Below, piece by piece: positions 19,415-26,680 of a DNA stretch of 64,000 nucleotides. The notes beneath the pieces are model-generated. The model ran no database searches. It saw nothing but the letters and a program-made list of their open reading frames with translations, and was not told the DNA's origin. Position numbers and translations under genes: made by a program. Location of the stretch: contig NZ_CP045118.1 in assembly GCF_009189165.1 (NCBI RefSeq), forward strand, positions 434,001 to 498,000, read 5' to 3'. This DNA is from Pseudomonas sp. SCB32. GTDB lineage: Bacteria; Pseudomonadota; Gammaproteobacteria; Pseudomonadales; Pseudomonadaceae. Numbering within the stretch: position 1 is the first letter of the stretch; each line of letters begins with the position of its first letter.

Positions 19415-20134
19415 TTAGAAATCACCCCAAAGCTGCTGCGCCACGCTCAGCGCCACCACTGGCGCGGTCTCGGTCCGCAACACCCGCGGCCCCAGTCGCG
19501 CCGCATGGAACCCTGCGGACTTCGCCTGTTCCACTTCCGCATCGCTCAACCCACCCTCGGGGCCAATCAGGAAAGCCAGGCTCTGCGGCTTGTCATGGCT
19601 GGTCAGCGGCTCCGCCACCGGGTGCAGCACCAGCTTGAGCTGCGCCTCGCAGCTTTCCAGCCACTCGGCCAGGGTGACCGGCGCATTGAGCACCGGCAGC
19701 ACCGAGCGGCCGCACTGTTCGCAGGCGCTGATCGCCACCTGGCGCCAGTGGGCCATGCGCTTGTCGGCGCGCTCGTCCTTCAGGCGCACTTCGCAGCGTT
19801 CGCTGACGATCGGGGTGATCTCGCTGGCACCCAGTTCGGTGGCTTTCTGGATCGCCCAGTCCATGCGCTCGCCACGGGACAGGCCCTGGCCCAGGTGCAC
19901 GCGCAGCGGCGATTCGGCCTGGCCGTCGAAGACCTCACGCAGCTCCACGCGGACGTTCTTCTTGCCCACCTCGATCAGCTCGCCCAGGTATTCGCGGCCC
20001 GAGCCGTCGAACAGTTGCACGGCGTCGCCGGCCGTGTGCCGCAGCACGCGGCCGATGTAGTGGGCCTGGGCTTCGGGCAGCTCGTGCTGGCCGAGGGAGA
20101 GCGGGGCGTCGATGAAGAAGCGGGAGAGGCGCAT
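19415..20134 (-). CDS. rsmE: 16S rRNA (uracil-1498-N3)-methyltransferase RsmE
   Basis: A 239-residue SPOUT-fold RNA methyltransferase. It begins MRLSRFFIDAPLSLGQHELP, has the PUA-like N-terminal part (HYIGRVLRHTAGDAVQLFDG) and the SAM-binding knot AFLIGPEGGLSDAEVE with RLGPRVLRTETAPVVAL. It should methylate U1498 of 16S rRNA. The start is fixed by homology. It lies 65 nt downstream of bioA on the same strand. A diverged paralogue is encoded at 35982-36689. Confidence 0.95.
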   Translation of the reverse strand: MRLSRFFIDAPLSLGQHELPEAQAHYIGRVLRHTAGDAVQLFDGSGREYLGELIEVGKKNVRVELREVFDGQAESPLRVHLGQGLSRGERMDWAIQKATELGASEITPIVSERCEVRLKDERADKRMAHWRQVAISACEQCGRSVLPVLNAPVTLAEWLESCEAQLKLVLHPVAEPLTSHDKPQSLAFLIGPEGGLSDAEVEQAKSAGFHAARLGPRVLRTETAPVVALSVAQQLWGDF

Positions 20135-20157
20135 GGCGTTATCGGTGCAGAAGGGGA

Positions 20158-20191
20158 AAGCGGCAAGCTTAAAGCTTTCGGCCTGCCGCTT
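20158..20191 (-). terminator. hairpin between bioA and rsmE
   Basis: An 8-bp inverted repeat, AAGCGGCA and TGCCGCTT, with an 18-nt loop sits just after the bioA stop on the minus strand and before the rsmE start. The U-rich tail is weak, so this could be a leaky terminator or attenuator rather than a full stop. Confidence 0.4.
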
Positions 20192-20199
20192 GTAGCCGA

Positions 20200-21603
20200 T
20201 CAGCCCGGATCGCGGTGGTCCGGGTGGAAGTTGCTGACGGCCACGCTCACCGCGTCGCGGGTGGCGATGTCGATGCCTTCGCTGGCGACTTCGGCGAGGA
20301 AGTCGATCTGCTCGGGGGTGATGATGTACGGCGGCAGGAAGTACACCACGCTGCCCAGCGGGCGCAGGAGTGCGCCGCGCTCCAGGCCATGCTGGAAGAC
20401 CTTCAGGCCGCGGCGCTCCTGCCACGGGTAGGCGGTTTTCGTGGCCTTGTCCTGGACCATCTCGATGGCGAGGATCATGCCGGTCTGGCGGATTTCCGAG
20501 ACGTGCGGGTGGTCGGCCAGGTGCACGGTGGCGCTGGCCATCTTCGCCGCCAGGGCCTTGTTGGCCTCGATGACGTTGTCCTGCTCGAAGATGTCCAGGG
20601 TCGCCAGGGCGGCGGCGCAGGCCAGCGGGTTGCCGGTGTAGGTGTGCGAGTGGAGGAAGGCGCGCAGGGTGGAATAGTCGTCGTAGAACGCCTGGTAGAC
20701 CTTGTCGGTGGTGAGCACCGCGCTCATCGCCAGGTAGCCGCCGGTCAGCGCCTTGGAGAGCACCAGGAAGTCCGGGGTGATGCCGGCCTGCTCGCAGGCG
20801 AACATGGTGCCGGTGCGGCCGAAGCCCACGGCGATCTCGTCGTGGATCAGGTGCACGTCGTAGCGGTCGCAGGCCTCGCGCAGCAGCTTGAGATAGATCG
20901 GGTGGTACATGCGCATGCCGCCGGCGCCTTGCACCAGAGGTTCGACGATGACTGCCGCAACCTCTTTATGGTGCTGCTCCAGCGCCTGCTCCATGGCGGC
21001 GAACATGGTCCGCGAGTGTTCTTCCCAGCTCACCCCCTCGGGGCGCAGGTAGCAGTCGGGGGTCGGCACCTTGATGGTGTCCATCAGCAGCGACTTGTAG
21101 GTCTCGGTGAACAGCGCCACGTCGCCCACCGACATCGCCGCCACGGTCTCGCCGTGGTAGCTGTTGGTCAGGGTGATGAAGCGCTTCTTCTCCGGCTGGC
21201 CGAGGTTGTGCCAGTAGTGGTAGCTCATCTTCAGCGCCACTTCGATGCCGGCCGAGCCGCTGTCGGCGTAGAACACCCGGGAGAATCCGGCCGGGGCCAG
21301 GCGCAGCAGGCGCTCGGACAGCTCGATTACCGGCTGGTGGCTGAAGCCGGCGAGGATCACGTGCTCCAGCTGGTCCACCTGGTCCTTGATGCGCTGGTTG
21401 ATGCGCGGGTTGGCGTGGCCGAAGACGTTGACCCACCAGGAGCTGACCGCATCCAGGTAGCGCTTGCCTTCGAAGTCCTCCAGCCAGATGCCTTCGCCGC
21501 GGCGGATCGGGATCACCGGCAGGCGCTCGTGGTCTTTCATCTGGGTGCAGGGGTGCCATAGCACCTGGAGATCGCGCTGCATCCACTCGGCATTCAGGCC
21601 CAT
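20200..21603 (-). CDS. bioA: adenosylmethionine-8-amino-7-oxononanoate aminotransferase
   Basis: A 467-residue PLP-dependent class III aminotransferase in biotin synthesis that converts KAPA to DAPA with SAM as amino donor. It has MQRDLQVLWHPCTQMKDHE at the start, DAVSSWWVNVFGHANP, the HDEIAVGFGRTGTMFACEQ stretch with the PLP-contacting Asp, and FLVLSKALTGGYLAMS with the Schiff-base Lys. The ATG at 21603 gives the expected length, and longer starts run into low-complexity sequence. It is divergent from the amine oxidase gene. Confidence 0.97.
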   Translation of the reverse strand: MGLNAEWMQRDLQVLWHPCTQMKDHERLPVIPIRRGEGIWLEDFEGKRYLDAVSSWWVNVFGHANPRINQRIKDQVDQLEHVILAGFSHQPVIELSERLLRLAPAGFSRVFYADSGSAGIEVALKMSYHYWHNLGQPEKKRFITLTNSYHGETVAAMSVGDVALFTETYKSLLMDTIKVPTPDCYLRPEGVSWEEHSRTMFAAMEQALEQHHKEVAAVIVEPLVQGAGGMRMYHPIYLKLLREACDRYDVHLIHDEIAVGFGRTGTMFACEQAGITPDFLVLSKALTGGYLAMSAVLTTDKVYQAFYDDYSTLRAFLHSHTYTGNPLACAAALATLDIFEQDNVIEANKALAAKMASATVHLADHPHVSEIRQTGMILAIEMVQDKATKTAYPWQERRGLKVFQHGLERGALLRPLGSVVYFLPPYIITPEQIDFLAEVASEGIDIATRDAVSVAVSNFHPDHRDPG

Positions 21604-21794
21604 GGGGCTGCTCCTTATCTGTCTGGTCGTCTGGCTGGCGGCTTGAGAGGGGTCGGCCAAGCCTATGCAATGCACCTGAGATGAACAAGGACAGGTCCTA
21701 CGACACATACCGTTGATTGCCGACCAAGATGGCTATCCGCCCTTCAGGCGCTGACGTATGCTTCGCGCTTTTGCACCTTTTGGGGAACTTGGCG

Positions 21795-23285
21795 ATGAAG
21801 AAGGGATGGCTGCGCGCTGCCGCGTTGCTTGCTCTGGGGGTGTTCAGCGTTGTGGCGCTGGGCAAGGACAAACAGCCGACGGCCATCGTGGTGGGCGCCG
21901 GACTCGCGGGTCTGTCTGCGGCCTATGAACTGCAACAGGCCGGCTGGCAGGTCACCGTGCTGGAGGCCAAGCCGCAGGTGGGTGGGCGCTCGGGCCTGGC
22001 CACCAGCGAGTGGATCGGCAACGCCAAGGTGCAGCCGACACTGAACGGTTACCTGGATACCCTGAAGATCAAGTCCGTTCCGGCCCCCGAGTTCGTGCGT
22101 ACGCCGAGTTACCTGATCGATGGCGTGTACTACTCCAGCAGCGACCTGAAGCAGAAGATGCCGGCCGTTGCCGCGGATCTGGAGCGCTTCGAGAAGTCGC
22201 TGGACGAGCTGGCCGCCTCCATCGAGGACCCGCTCAACCCGCTGGCGAGCAAGACCCTGTTCGCCCTTGACCAGATGAACGCCGCGCGCTGGTTGGACAA
22301 GCTGAACCTGTCGCCGACCGCGCGCCTGCTGGTCAACCAGCGCATCCGTTCGCGCTATGACGAGCCGTCGCGCCTGTCGCTGCTGTACCTCGCCCAGCAG
22401 GGCCGCGTGTACCGCAACGTCGATGACCGCGACCTGCGCGCTGCGCGCCTGCCGGGTGGCAGCCAGGTGCTGGCGCAGGGCTTCGTCAAGCAGCTCAAGA
22501 CCATCAAGACCAACGCCAAGGTCACCTCGATCACCCAGGACAAGGACGGCGTGACCGTCAAGGTCGGCCCCACCGGCTACAGCGCCGACTACCTGGTGCT
22601 GGCCGTGCCGCTGCGCGCGCTGGGCAACATCCAGATGACCCCGGGCCTGAACGAGAAGCAGCAGGCCGCGCTGAAGGGCACCAACTACGGTTGGCGCGAC
22701 CAGATCCTGATGAAGTTCAAGCGTCCGGTATGGGACGATAAGACCCGCCTGTCCGGCGAGATCTTCAGCGACCAGGGCCTGGGCATGATCTGGGTCGAGC
22801 CTGCGACCAAGGGCGGCGCCAACGTGCTGATCAACCTGTCCGGTGACAACGCCCGCCTGATGCAGGCTTTTGGCGACCGTCAGCTGTCGGAACAGGTGCT
22901 GATCCGCATGAACAAGTACTACCCGAAGATGCGTGGCGCGTACGACGGCTATGAAATGCGTCGCTACAGCATCGACGCCGGCACCGGCGGCTCCTACCTG
23001 GCCTACGGTCCGGGTCAGATCAGCCGCTTCTGGCGTGTCTGGGAAACCCCGGTGTCCCGCGTCGCCTTCGCCGGCGAGCACACCGACGCGCTCTATCCGG
23101 GTACCCTGGAAGGCGCCCTGCGCAGCGGCAAGCGCGCCGCCAGCCAGGTCCGCGACCTGCAGGTCGGCAAGACCCCGGCGCTCGAAGGCAAGATGCCAGT
23201 GGCCGACAGCAAGCCCGCCGCTGGCGAGGCTCCGGCCGCTGCCAAGGGTGAGAAGAAGGGCGTTCTGTCCTGGCTGCCGTTCTGA
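21795..23285 (+). CDS. exported FAD-dependent flavin monoamine oxidase family protein
   Basis: A 496-residue flavoprotein of the amine oxidase family. The N-terminus (MKKGWLRAAALLALGVFSVV) looks like a Sec signal or anchor without twin arginines. The FAD dinucleotide fold AIVVGAGLAGLSAAYELQQA is followed by VLEAKPQVGGRSG, and the C-terminal FAD site is VAFAGEHTDALYPGTLEGAL. A Pro/Ala/Lys-rich tail ends in GVLSWLPF. The ATG at 21795 was chosen for the signal-like start. An upstream start (21717) would bury it. The substrate is unknown. The order matches PAO1 PA0421, beside bioA. Confidence 0.85.
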   Translation: MKKGWLRAAALLALGVFSVVALGKDKQPTAIVVGAGLAGLSAAYELQQAGWQVTVLEAKPQVGGRSGLATSEWIGNAKVQPTLNGYLDTLKIKSVPAPEFVRTPSYLIDGVYYSSSDLKQKMPAVAADLERFEKSLDELAASIEDPLNPLASKTLFALDQMNAARWLDKLNLSPTARLLVNQRIRSRYDEPSRLSLLYLAQQGRVYRNVDDRDLRAARLPGGSQVLAQGFVKQLKTIKTNAKVTSITQDKDGVTVKVGPTGYSADYLVLAVPLRALGNIQMTPGLNEKQQAALKGTNYGWRDQILMKFKRPVWDDKTRLSGEIFSDQGLGMIWVEPATKGGANVLINLSGDNARLMQAFGDRQLSEQVLIRMNKYYPKMRGAYDGYEMRRYSIDAGTGGSYLAYGPGQISRFWRVWETPVSRVAFAGEHTDALYPGTLEGALRSGKRAASQVRDLQVGKTPALEGKMPVADSKPAAGEAPAAAKGEKKGVLSWLPF

Positions 23286-23303
23286 CCTGATCCGTTCTGC
23301 ACA

Positions 23304-23336
23304 CAATGCCGGCTAAAGCCGGCATTGTTGTTTTCG
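23304..23336 (+). terminator. intrinsic terminator after the amine oxidase gene
   Basis: A perfect 10-bp stem, CAATGCCGGC and GCCGGCATTG, closes a TAAA loop and is followed by TTGTTTTC. It lies 18 nt after the stop codon. Confidence 0.88.
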
Positions 23337-23462
23337 GGCGCTGGTTCGCCCGTTTCACTGGCGATCTATCTTGTGAATCGATGTTTCAAAGCAGGATTTT
23401 CCGCTTTTATTCGATGGATTTGCCGCTAGTCTTGAGCCTCCATTTTTCAAGGATGTGGATCG

Positions 23463-24017
23463 ATGCAATGGCGTAATTCCCCCGCACGCTACGGACTGGT
23501 CAGCCTGTTCATGCACTGGGGCAGTGCGCTGGTGGTCTTCGGCCTGTTCGGCCTGGGCCTGTGGATGCGTGAGCTGGACTACTACGACAGCTGGTACCAC
23601 CGGGCTCCGGAAATCCACAAAGGCATCGGCATCCTGCTGCTCATCGCCCTGGTTCTGCGCGTGTTCTGGCGCTTCGTCAGCCCGCCGCCGCCGGCGCCGG
23701 CCAGCCATGGCTCGATGACCCGCCTGGCCACCAGGCTGGGGCACCTCGCCCTGTATGGCCTGCTGTTCGCCGTGATGATCGCCGGCTACCTGATCTCCAC
23801 CGCCGAAGGCAAGCCGATCAGCGTATTCGGCTGGTTCGACGTGCCTGCCACCCTGAGCGGCCTGCCTGACCAGGCCGACGTCGCGGGCGCCATCCACCTC
23901 TACCTGGCCTGGGCGCTGGTGGTACTGGCCGTGCTGCACGCCCTGGCGGCCCTCAAGCATCACTTCATCGATCGCGACGCCACGCTGACGCGTATGCTCG
24001 GCCGCGCCGCGAAGTAA
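23463..24017 (+). CDS. cytochrome b561 family membrane protein
   Basis: A 184-residue, probably four-helix membrane protein of the bacterial cytochrome b561 family. Likely haem-ligand histidines lie in helix positions FMHWGSAL, EIHKGIGILL, LGHLALYGL and AIHLYLAWALVV, with VLHALAALKHHF near the end. These proteins move electrons between the quinone pool and periplasmic partners. It is 27 nt upstream of the yceI-like gene and probably co-transcribed with it, a frequent pairing because YceI proteins bind isoprenoid lipids such as quinones. Confidence 0.88.
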   Translation: MQWRNSPARYGLVSLFMHWGSALVVFGLFGLGLWMRELDYYDSWYHRAPEIHKGIGILLLIALVLRVFWRFVSPPPPAPASHGSMTRLATRLGHLALYGLLFAVMIAGYLISTAEGKPISVFGWFDVPATLSGLPDQADVAGAIHLYLAWALVVLAVLHALAALKHHFIDRDATLTRMLGRAAK

Positions 24018-24044
24018 AAAACTCACTCATAGGGAGATTGTTCA

Positions 24045-24620
24045 ATGTTGAAGAAGACCTTCGCCGCGCTGGCTCTGGGGACTGCGTTGTTCTCCGCCGG
24101 CCAGGCCATGGCCGCGGATTACAAGATCGACAAGGAAGGCCAGCACGCCTTCATCGAGTTCCGCATCAAGCACCTGGGCTACAGCTGGCTGTATGGCCGC
24201 TTCGACGACTTCGGCGGTGATTTCACCTTCGACGAGAAGAACCCGGCGGCCGACAAGGTCAAGGTGACCATCAACACCAACAGCGTGAACTCCAACCACG
24301 CCGAGCGTGACAAGCACCTGCGCAGCGCGGACTTCCTCAACGTGTCGAAGAACCCGACCGCGACCTTCGAGTCCACCGCTGTGAAGGCCGATGGCAAGAA
24401 CGCCGAAATCACCGGCAACCTGACCCTGAACGGCGTGACCAAGCCGGTCACCATCAAGGCCGAGCTGGTTGGCCAGGGCGACGATCCGTGGGGCGGCTAC
24501 CGTGCCGGCTTCCACGGCACCACCACCCTCAAGCTGAAGGACTTCAACATTCAGCGCGACCTTGGCCCGGCTTCCCAGGAAGTGGAGCTGACCCTGTCGG
24601 TCGAAGGGGTGCGTCAGTAA
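24045..24620 (+). CDS. YceI family periplasmic lipocalin-like protein (PasP-like)
   Basis: A 191-residue secreted protein. A signal peptide ending QAMAA precedes [20 protein letters not shown], the usual YceI start. The [20 protein letters not shown] and [16 protein letters not shown] motifs are typical. YceI proteins form a lipocalin-like barrel that binds a polyprenyl lipid. The PAO1 gene in this place (PA0423) was described as secreted PasP, a claimed protease, but the fold here suggests lipid binding. GGGAG lies upstream of the ATG. Confidence 0.92.
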   Translation: MLKKTFAALALGTALFSAGQAMAADYKIDKEGQHAFIEFRIKHLGYSWLYGRFDDFGGDFTFDEKNPAADKVKVTINTNSVNSNHAERDKHLRSADFLNVSKNPTATFESTAVKADGKNAEITGNLTLNGVTKPVTIKAELVGQGDDPWGGYRAGFHGTTTLKLKDFNIQRDLGPASQEVELTLSVEGVRQ

Positions 24621-24634
24621 GACGCGAGACTGCG

Positions 24635-24664
24635 AAAACGCCGGCGGATGCCGGCGTTTTCGTT
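24635..24664 (+). terminator. intrinsic terminator after the yceI-like gene
   Basis: A perfect 11-bp stem, AAAACGCCGGC and GCCGGCGTTTT, with a GGAT loop and a following TCGTTTG. It begins 14 nt after the stop codon. Confidence 0.92.
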
Positions 24665-24679
24665 TGTGCGGCTCAGAGC

Positions 24680-24812
24680 CTGTTTACGATCTGGCGAGCT
24701 AGAGCCGTAGTAGGCGAGAAGCGCCCGAAGAGCGGAGTTTACGTGCTGTAAATGAGCATCTGAGGGCGCTTTTCAACGCCCTACGGCTGACGCGCAGCAG
24801 ATCGTAAACAGC
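24680..24812. repeat. nested inverted-repeat element, copy 1
   Basis: A roughly 130-bp element bounded by perfect 13-bp inverted repeats (TGTTTACGATCTG at 24681-24693 and its complement at 24798-24810). Inside are three further nested stems: AGCCGTAG with CTACGGCT (24703-24710, 24781-24788), GAAGCGCCC with GGGCGCTT (24718-24726, 24764-24771) and GTTTAC with GTAAAT (24737-24742, 24748-24753). The whole can fold into one long hairpin. It ends three bases before the mexR stop. A diverged second copy lies at 51992-52119 in opposite orientation. No protein is encoded. Confidence 0.88.
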
Positions 24813-24815
24813 TTC

Positions 24816-25250
24816 TTACTCCGGGCGGCCTGTCAGGCACTGTTGGAGCAGACGGCTGAGCATCTGTTGCTGGGTGTCGTCGAGCGGCGCGAACAGATCG
24901 TCATGAGTTTGTGCGAGGATGGCTTGGGTGCGCGCTTCGATGGTCCAGCCGGCCTCGGTGAGGAATAGCTGGAAGCTGCGTTGATCTTCGGGATTGCGCT
25001 CGCGGCGGACCAGCCCGAGCTCTTCCATCTCGCGAATCTTGCGGGTGACCAGCGCCTTGTCGCGGCACAGTTTTCGCCCCAGGCTCTGCAGGCTCTGGCC
25101 GGCATCGGCGCCGATCAGTTCGAGCAGGCGGATGTCCGGCGGCGCGAGGTCGATACCCTCGGCGCACAACTTGTCCTGGATGCGTTCGCGCAGGTAGTCG
25201 AAAACCTGCATCAGGGCTTGTGGCAGCTCGGGATTCACGGTGTGGGTCAT
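24816..25250 (-). CDS. mexR: MarR-family repressor MexR of the mexAB-oprM operon
   Basis: A 144-residue winged-helix MarR-family regulator. The DNA-binding part (LQSLGRKLCRDKALVTRKIREME) and wing (LVRRERNPEDQRSFQLFLTEAG) are close to P. aeruginosa MexR. The rest is moderately diverged. MexR represses mexAB-oprM and itself and responds to oxidation through cysteines. It is divergent from mexA with two palindromic operators between them. The ATG at 25250 gives MTHTVNPELPQALM, matching the known start. Upstream starts would extend into the operators. Confidence 0.94.
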   Translation of the reverse strand: MTHTVNPELPQALMQVFDYLRERIQDKLCAEGIDLAPPDIRLLELIGADAGQSLQSLGRKLCRDKALVTRKIREMEELGLVRRERNPEDQRSFQLFLTEAGWTIEARTQAILAQTHDDLFAPLDDTQQQMLSRLLQQCLTGRPE

Positions 25251-25282
25251 CGGTGCGGTCACGGTAAACGGAATGTAAATTC

Positions 25283-25299
25283 GGTTGATTGGATCAACC
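25283..25299. promoter_or_regulatory. MexR-type operator, mexR-proximal
   Basis: A 17-bp palindrome, GGTTGATTGGATCAACC, with 7-bp arms around TGG. It contains the GTTGA half-sites known for MexR binding. Its centre is 31 bp from that of the second palindrome, about three helical turns, so two dimers could sit on the same DNA face. Confidence 0.88.
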
Positions 25300-25313
25300 A
25301 TTTTTCTTATTTT

Positions 25314-25330
25314 AGTTGATGTTATCAACT
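25314..25330. promoter_or_regulatory. MexR-type operator, mexA-proximal
   Basis: A second 17-bp palindrome, AGTTGATGTTATCAACT, with 7-bp arms around GTT. With the site at 25283-25299 it forms the expected double operator in the mexR-mexA gap. An AT-rich stretch between the two is a likely place for the mexR or mexA promoter elements, but I did not assign them. Confidence 0.88.
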
Positions 25331-25507
25331 TTGTGCTGTCAGACCTCCGCCTTGCGGGAAATCTACTGCGAATTCGGCAAATGGCTAAATCGTTTCAGTA
25401 GGTTTCCTTCAGGGCTTTCGGACGTTTACAAACAGAATTGAATGTAAGTATTTTTGCCAGCTTTTCCGGACCGCCACGCCGGATGCTTTGCTCACGAGGA
25501 CAACGAT

Positions 25508-26665
25508 ATGCAACGAAAGCCAGCCATGCGCGCCCTGGTTCCGGCCCTGCTCGTCGCCATGGCCACCCTTGCCGGCTGTGACAAGAGCCAGGCTCCGCAG
25601 GAGAAGCCGATCCCCGAAGTCGGGGTGGTGACCCTGCAGCCGCAGGAGGTCGCCTTGAGCACCGAGCTGCCCGGCCGCACAACTGCCTATCGCATCGCCG
25701 AGGTTCGCCCGCAGGTGAACGGCATCATCCTCAAGCGCCTGTTCAAGGAAGGCAGCGACGTCAAGGAAGGCCAGCAGCTGTACCAGATCGATCCGGCCAC
25801 CTACGACGCCACCCTGCAAAGTGCCGAGGCCAACCTGGTCTCCACCCAGCAGCAGGCCGAGCGCTACAAGGAGCTGGTGAAGGACGAGGCGGTGAGCAAG
25901 CAGCAGTACGCCGATGCCCAGGCTGCCTACCTCCAGGCCAAGGCCACGGTGGACAACGCCAAGATCAACGTGCGCTACACCAAGGTCTACTCGCCGATCT
26001 CCGGTCGTATCGGCCGCTCCTCGGTCACAGAGGGCGCGCTGGTGCAGAACGGCCAGGCCACCGCGATGGCGACCGTGCAGCAGCTGGACCCGATCTATGT
26101 CGACGTGACCCAGCCCACCACCTCGCTGATCCGCCTGCGCCGCGAGCTGGCCGCAGGGCAACTGGAGAAGGCCGGCGACAACGCGGCCAAGGTCAAGCTG
26201 TACCTGGAGGACGGCTCCGAGTACCCGATCGAGGGCAAGCTGGAGTTCTCCGAGGTTTCGGTCGACCAGGGCACCGGCTCGGTCACCGTGCGCGCGATCT
26301 TCCCCAACCCGAACAAGGAGTTGCTGCCGGGCATGTTCGTCCATGCGCAGCTGCAGGAAGGCGTGAAGAAGCAGGCCATCCTCGCGCCGCAGCAAGGCGT
26401 GACCCGTGATTTCCGTGGCCAGGCCACTGCGCTGGTGCTGGGTAACGGCGACAAGGTCGAGCAGCGCACTCTCAAGGCCGAGCGCACCGTCGGTGCCTAC
26501 TGGCTGGTCACCGACGGCCTGAAGCCCGGTGACCGACTGATCACCGAAGGCCTGCAGTTCGTCCAGCCGGGCGTCCAGGCCAAGGCCGTACCCGCGAAGA
26601 ACGTGGCGCCCACCGCTGGGGCCGCCGAGCAACCCGCCGCCGCGCAACCGGCCAAGCAGGGTTAA
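25508..26665 (+). CDS. mexA: MexA membrane fusion lipoprotein of the MexAB-OprM pump
   Basis: A 385-residue periplasmic adaptor of an RND efflux pump. A lipoprotein signal (MQRKPAMRALVPALL through TLAGCDKS, lipid Cys24) is followed by the lipoyl half-motifs around RIAEVRPQVNGIILKRLFKE, an alpha-hairpin (about residues 98-165), a beta-barrel and a membrane-proximal domain. It is close to P. aeruginosa MexA along its whole length. It bridges MexB and OprM. The ATG at 25508 has GAGGA upstream. The next gene begins 15 nt after the stop. Confidence 0.97.
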   Translation: MQRKPAMRALVPALLVAMATLAGCDKSQAPQEKPIPEVGVVTLQPQEVALSTELPGRTTAYRIAEVRPQVNGIILKRLFKEGSDVKEGQQLYQIDPATYDATLQSAEANLVSTQQQAERYKELVKDEAVSKQQYADAQAAYLQAKATVDNAKINVRYTKVYSPISGRIGRSSVTEGALVQNGQATAMATVQQLDPIYVDVTQPTTSLIRLRRELAAGQLEKAGDNAAKVKLYLEDGSEYPIEGKLEFSEVSVDQGTGSVTVRAIFPNPNKELLPGMFVHAQLQEGVKKQAILAPQQGVTRDFRGQATALVLGNGDKVEQRTLKAERTVGAYWLVTDGLKPGDRLITEGLQFVQPGVQAKAVPAKNVAPTAGAAEQPAAAQPAKQG

Positions 26666-26680
26666 TCAAGGGGATTCGTA

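Noticed and set aside
24665..24815. Insertion sequence remnant beside mexR
   Set aside because: The terminal repeats are part of a continuous nested hairpin, no transposase fragment or target duplication is visible, and a second structured copy exists, so it is described as a repeat element.
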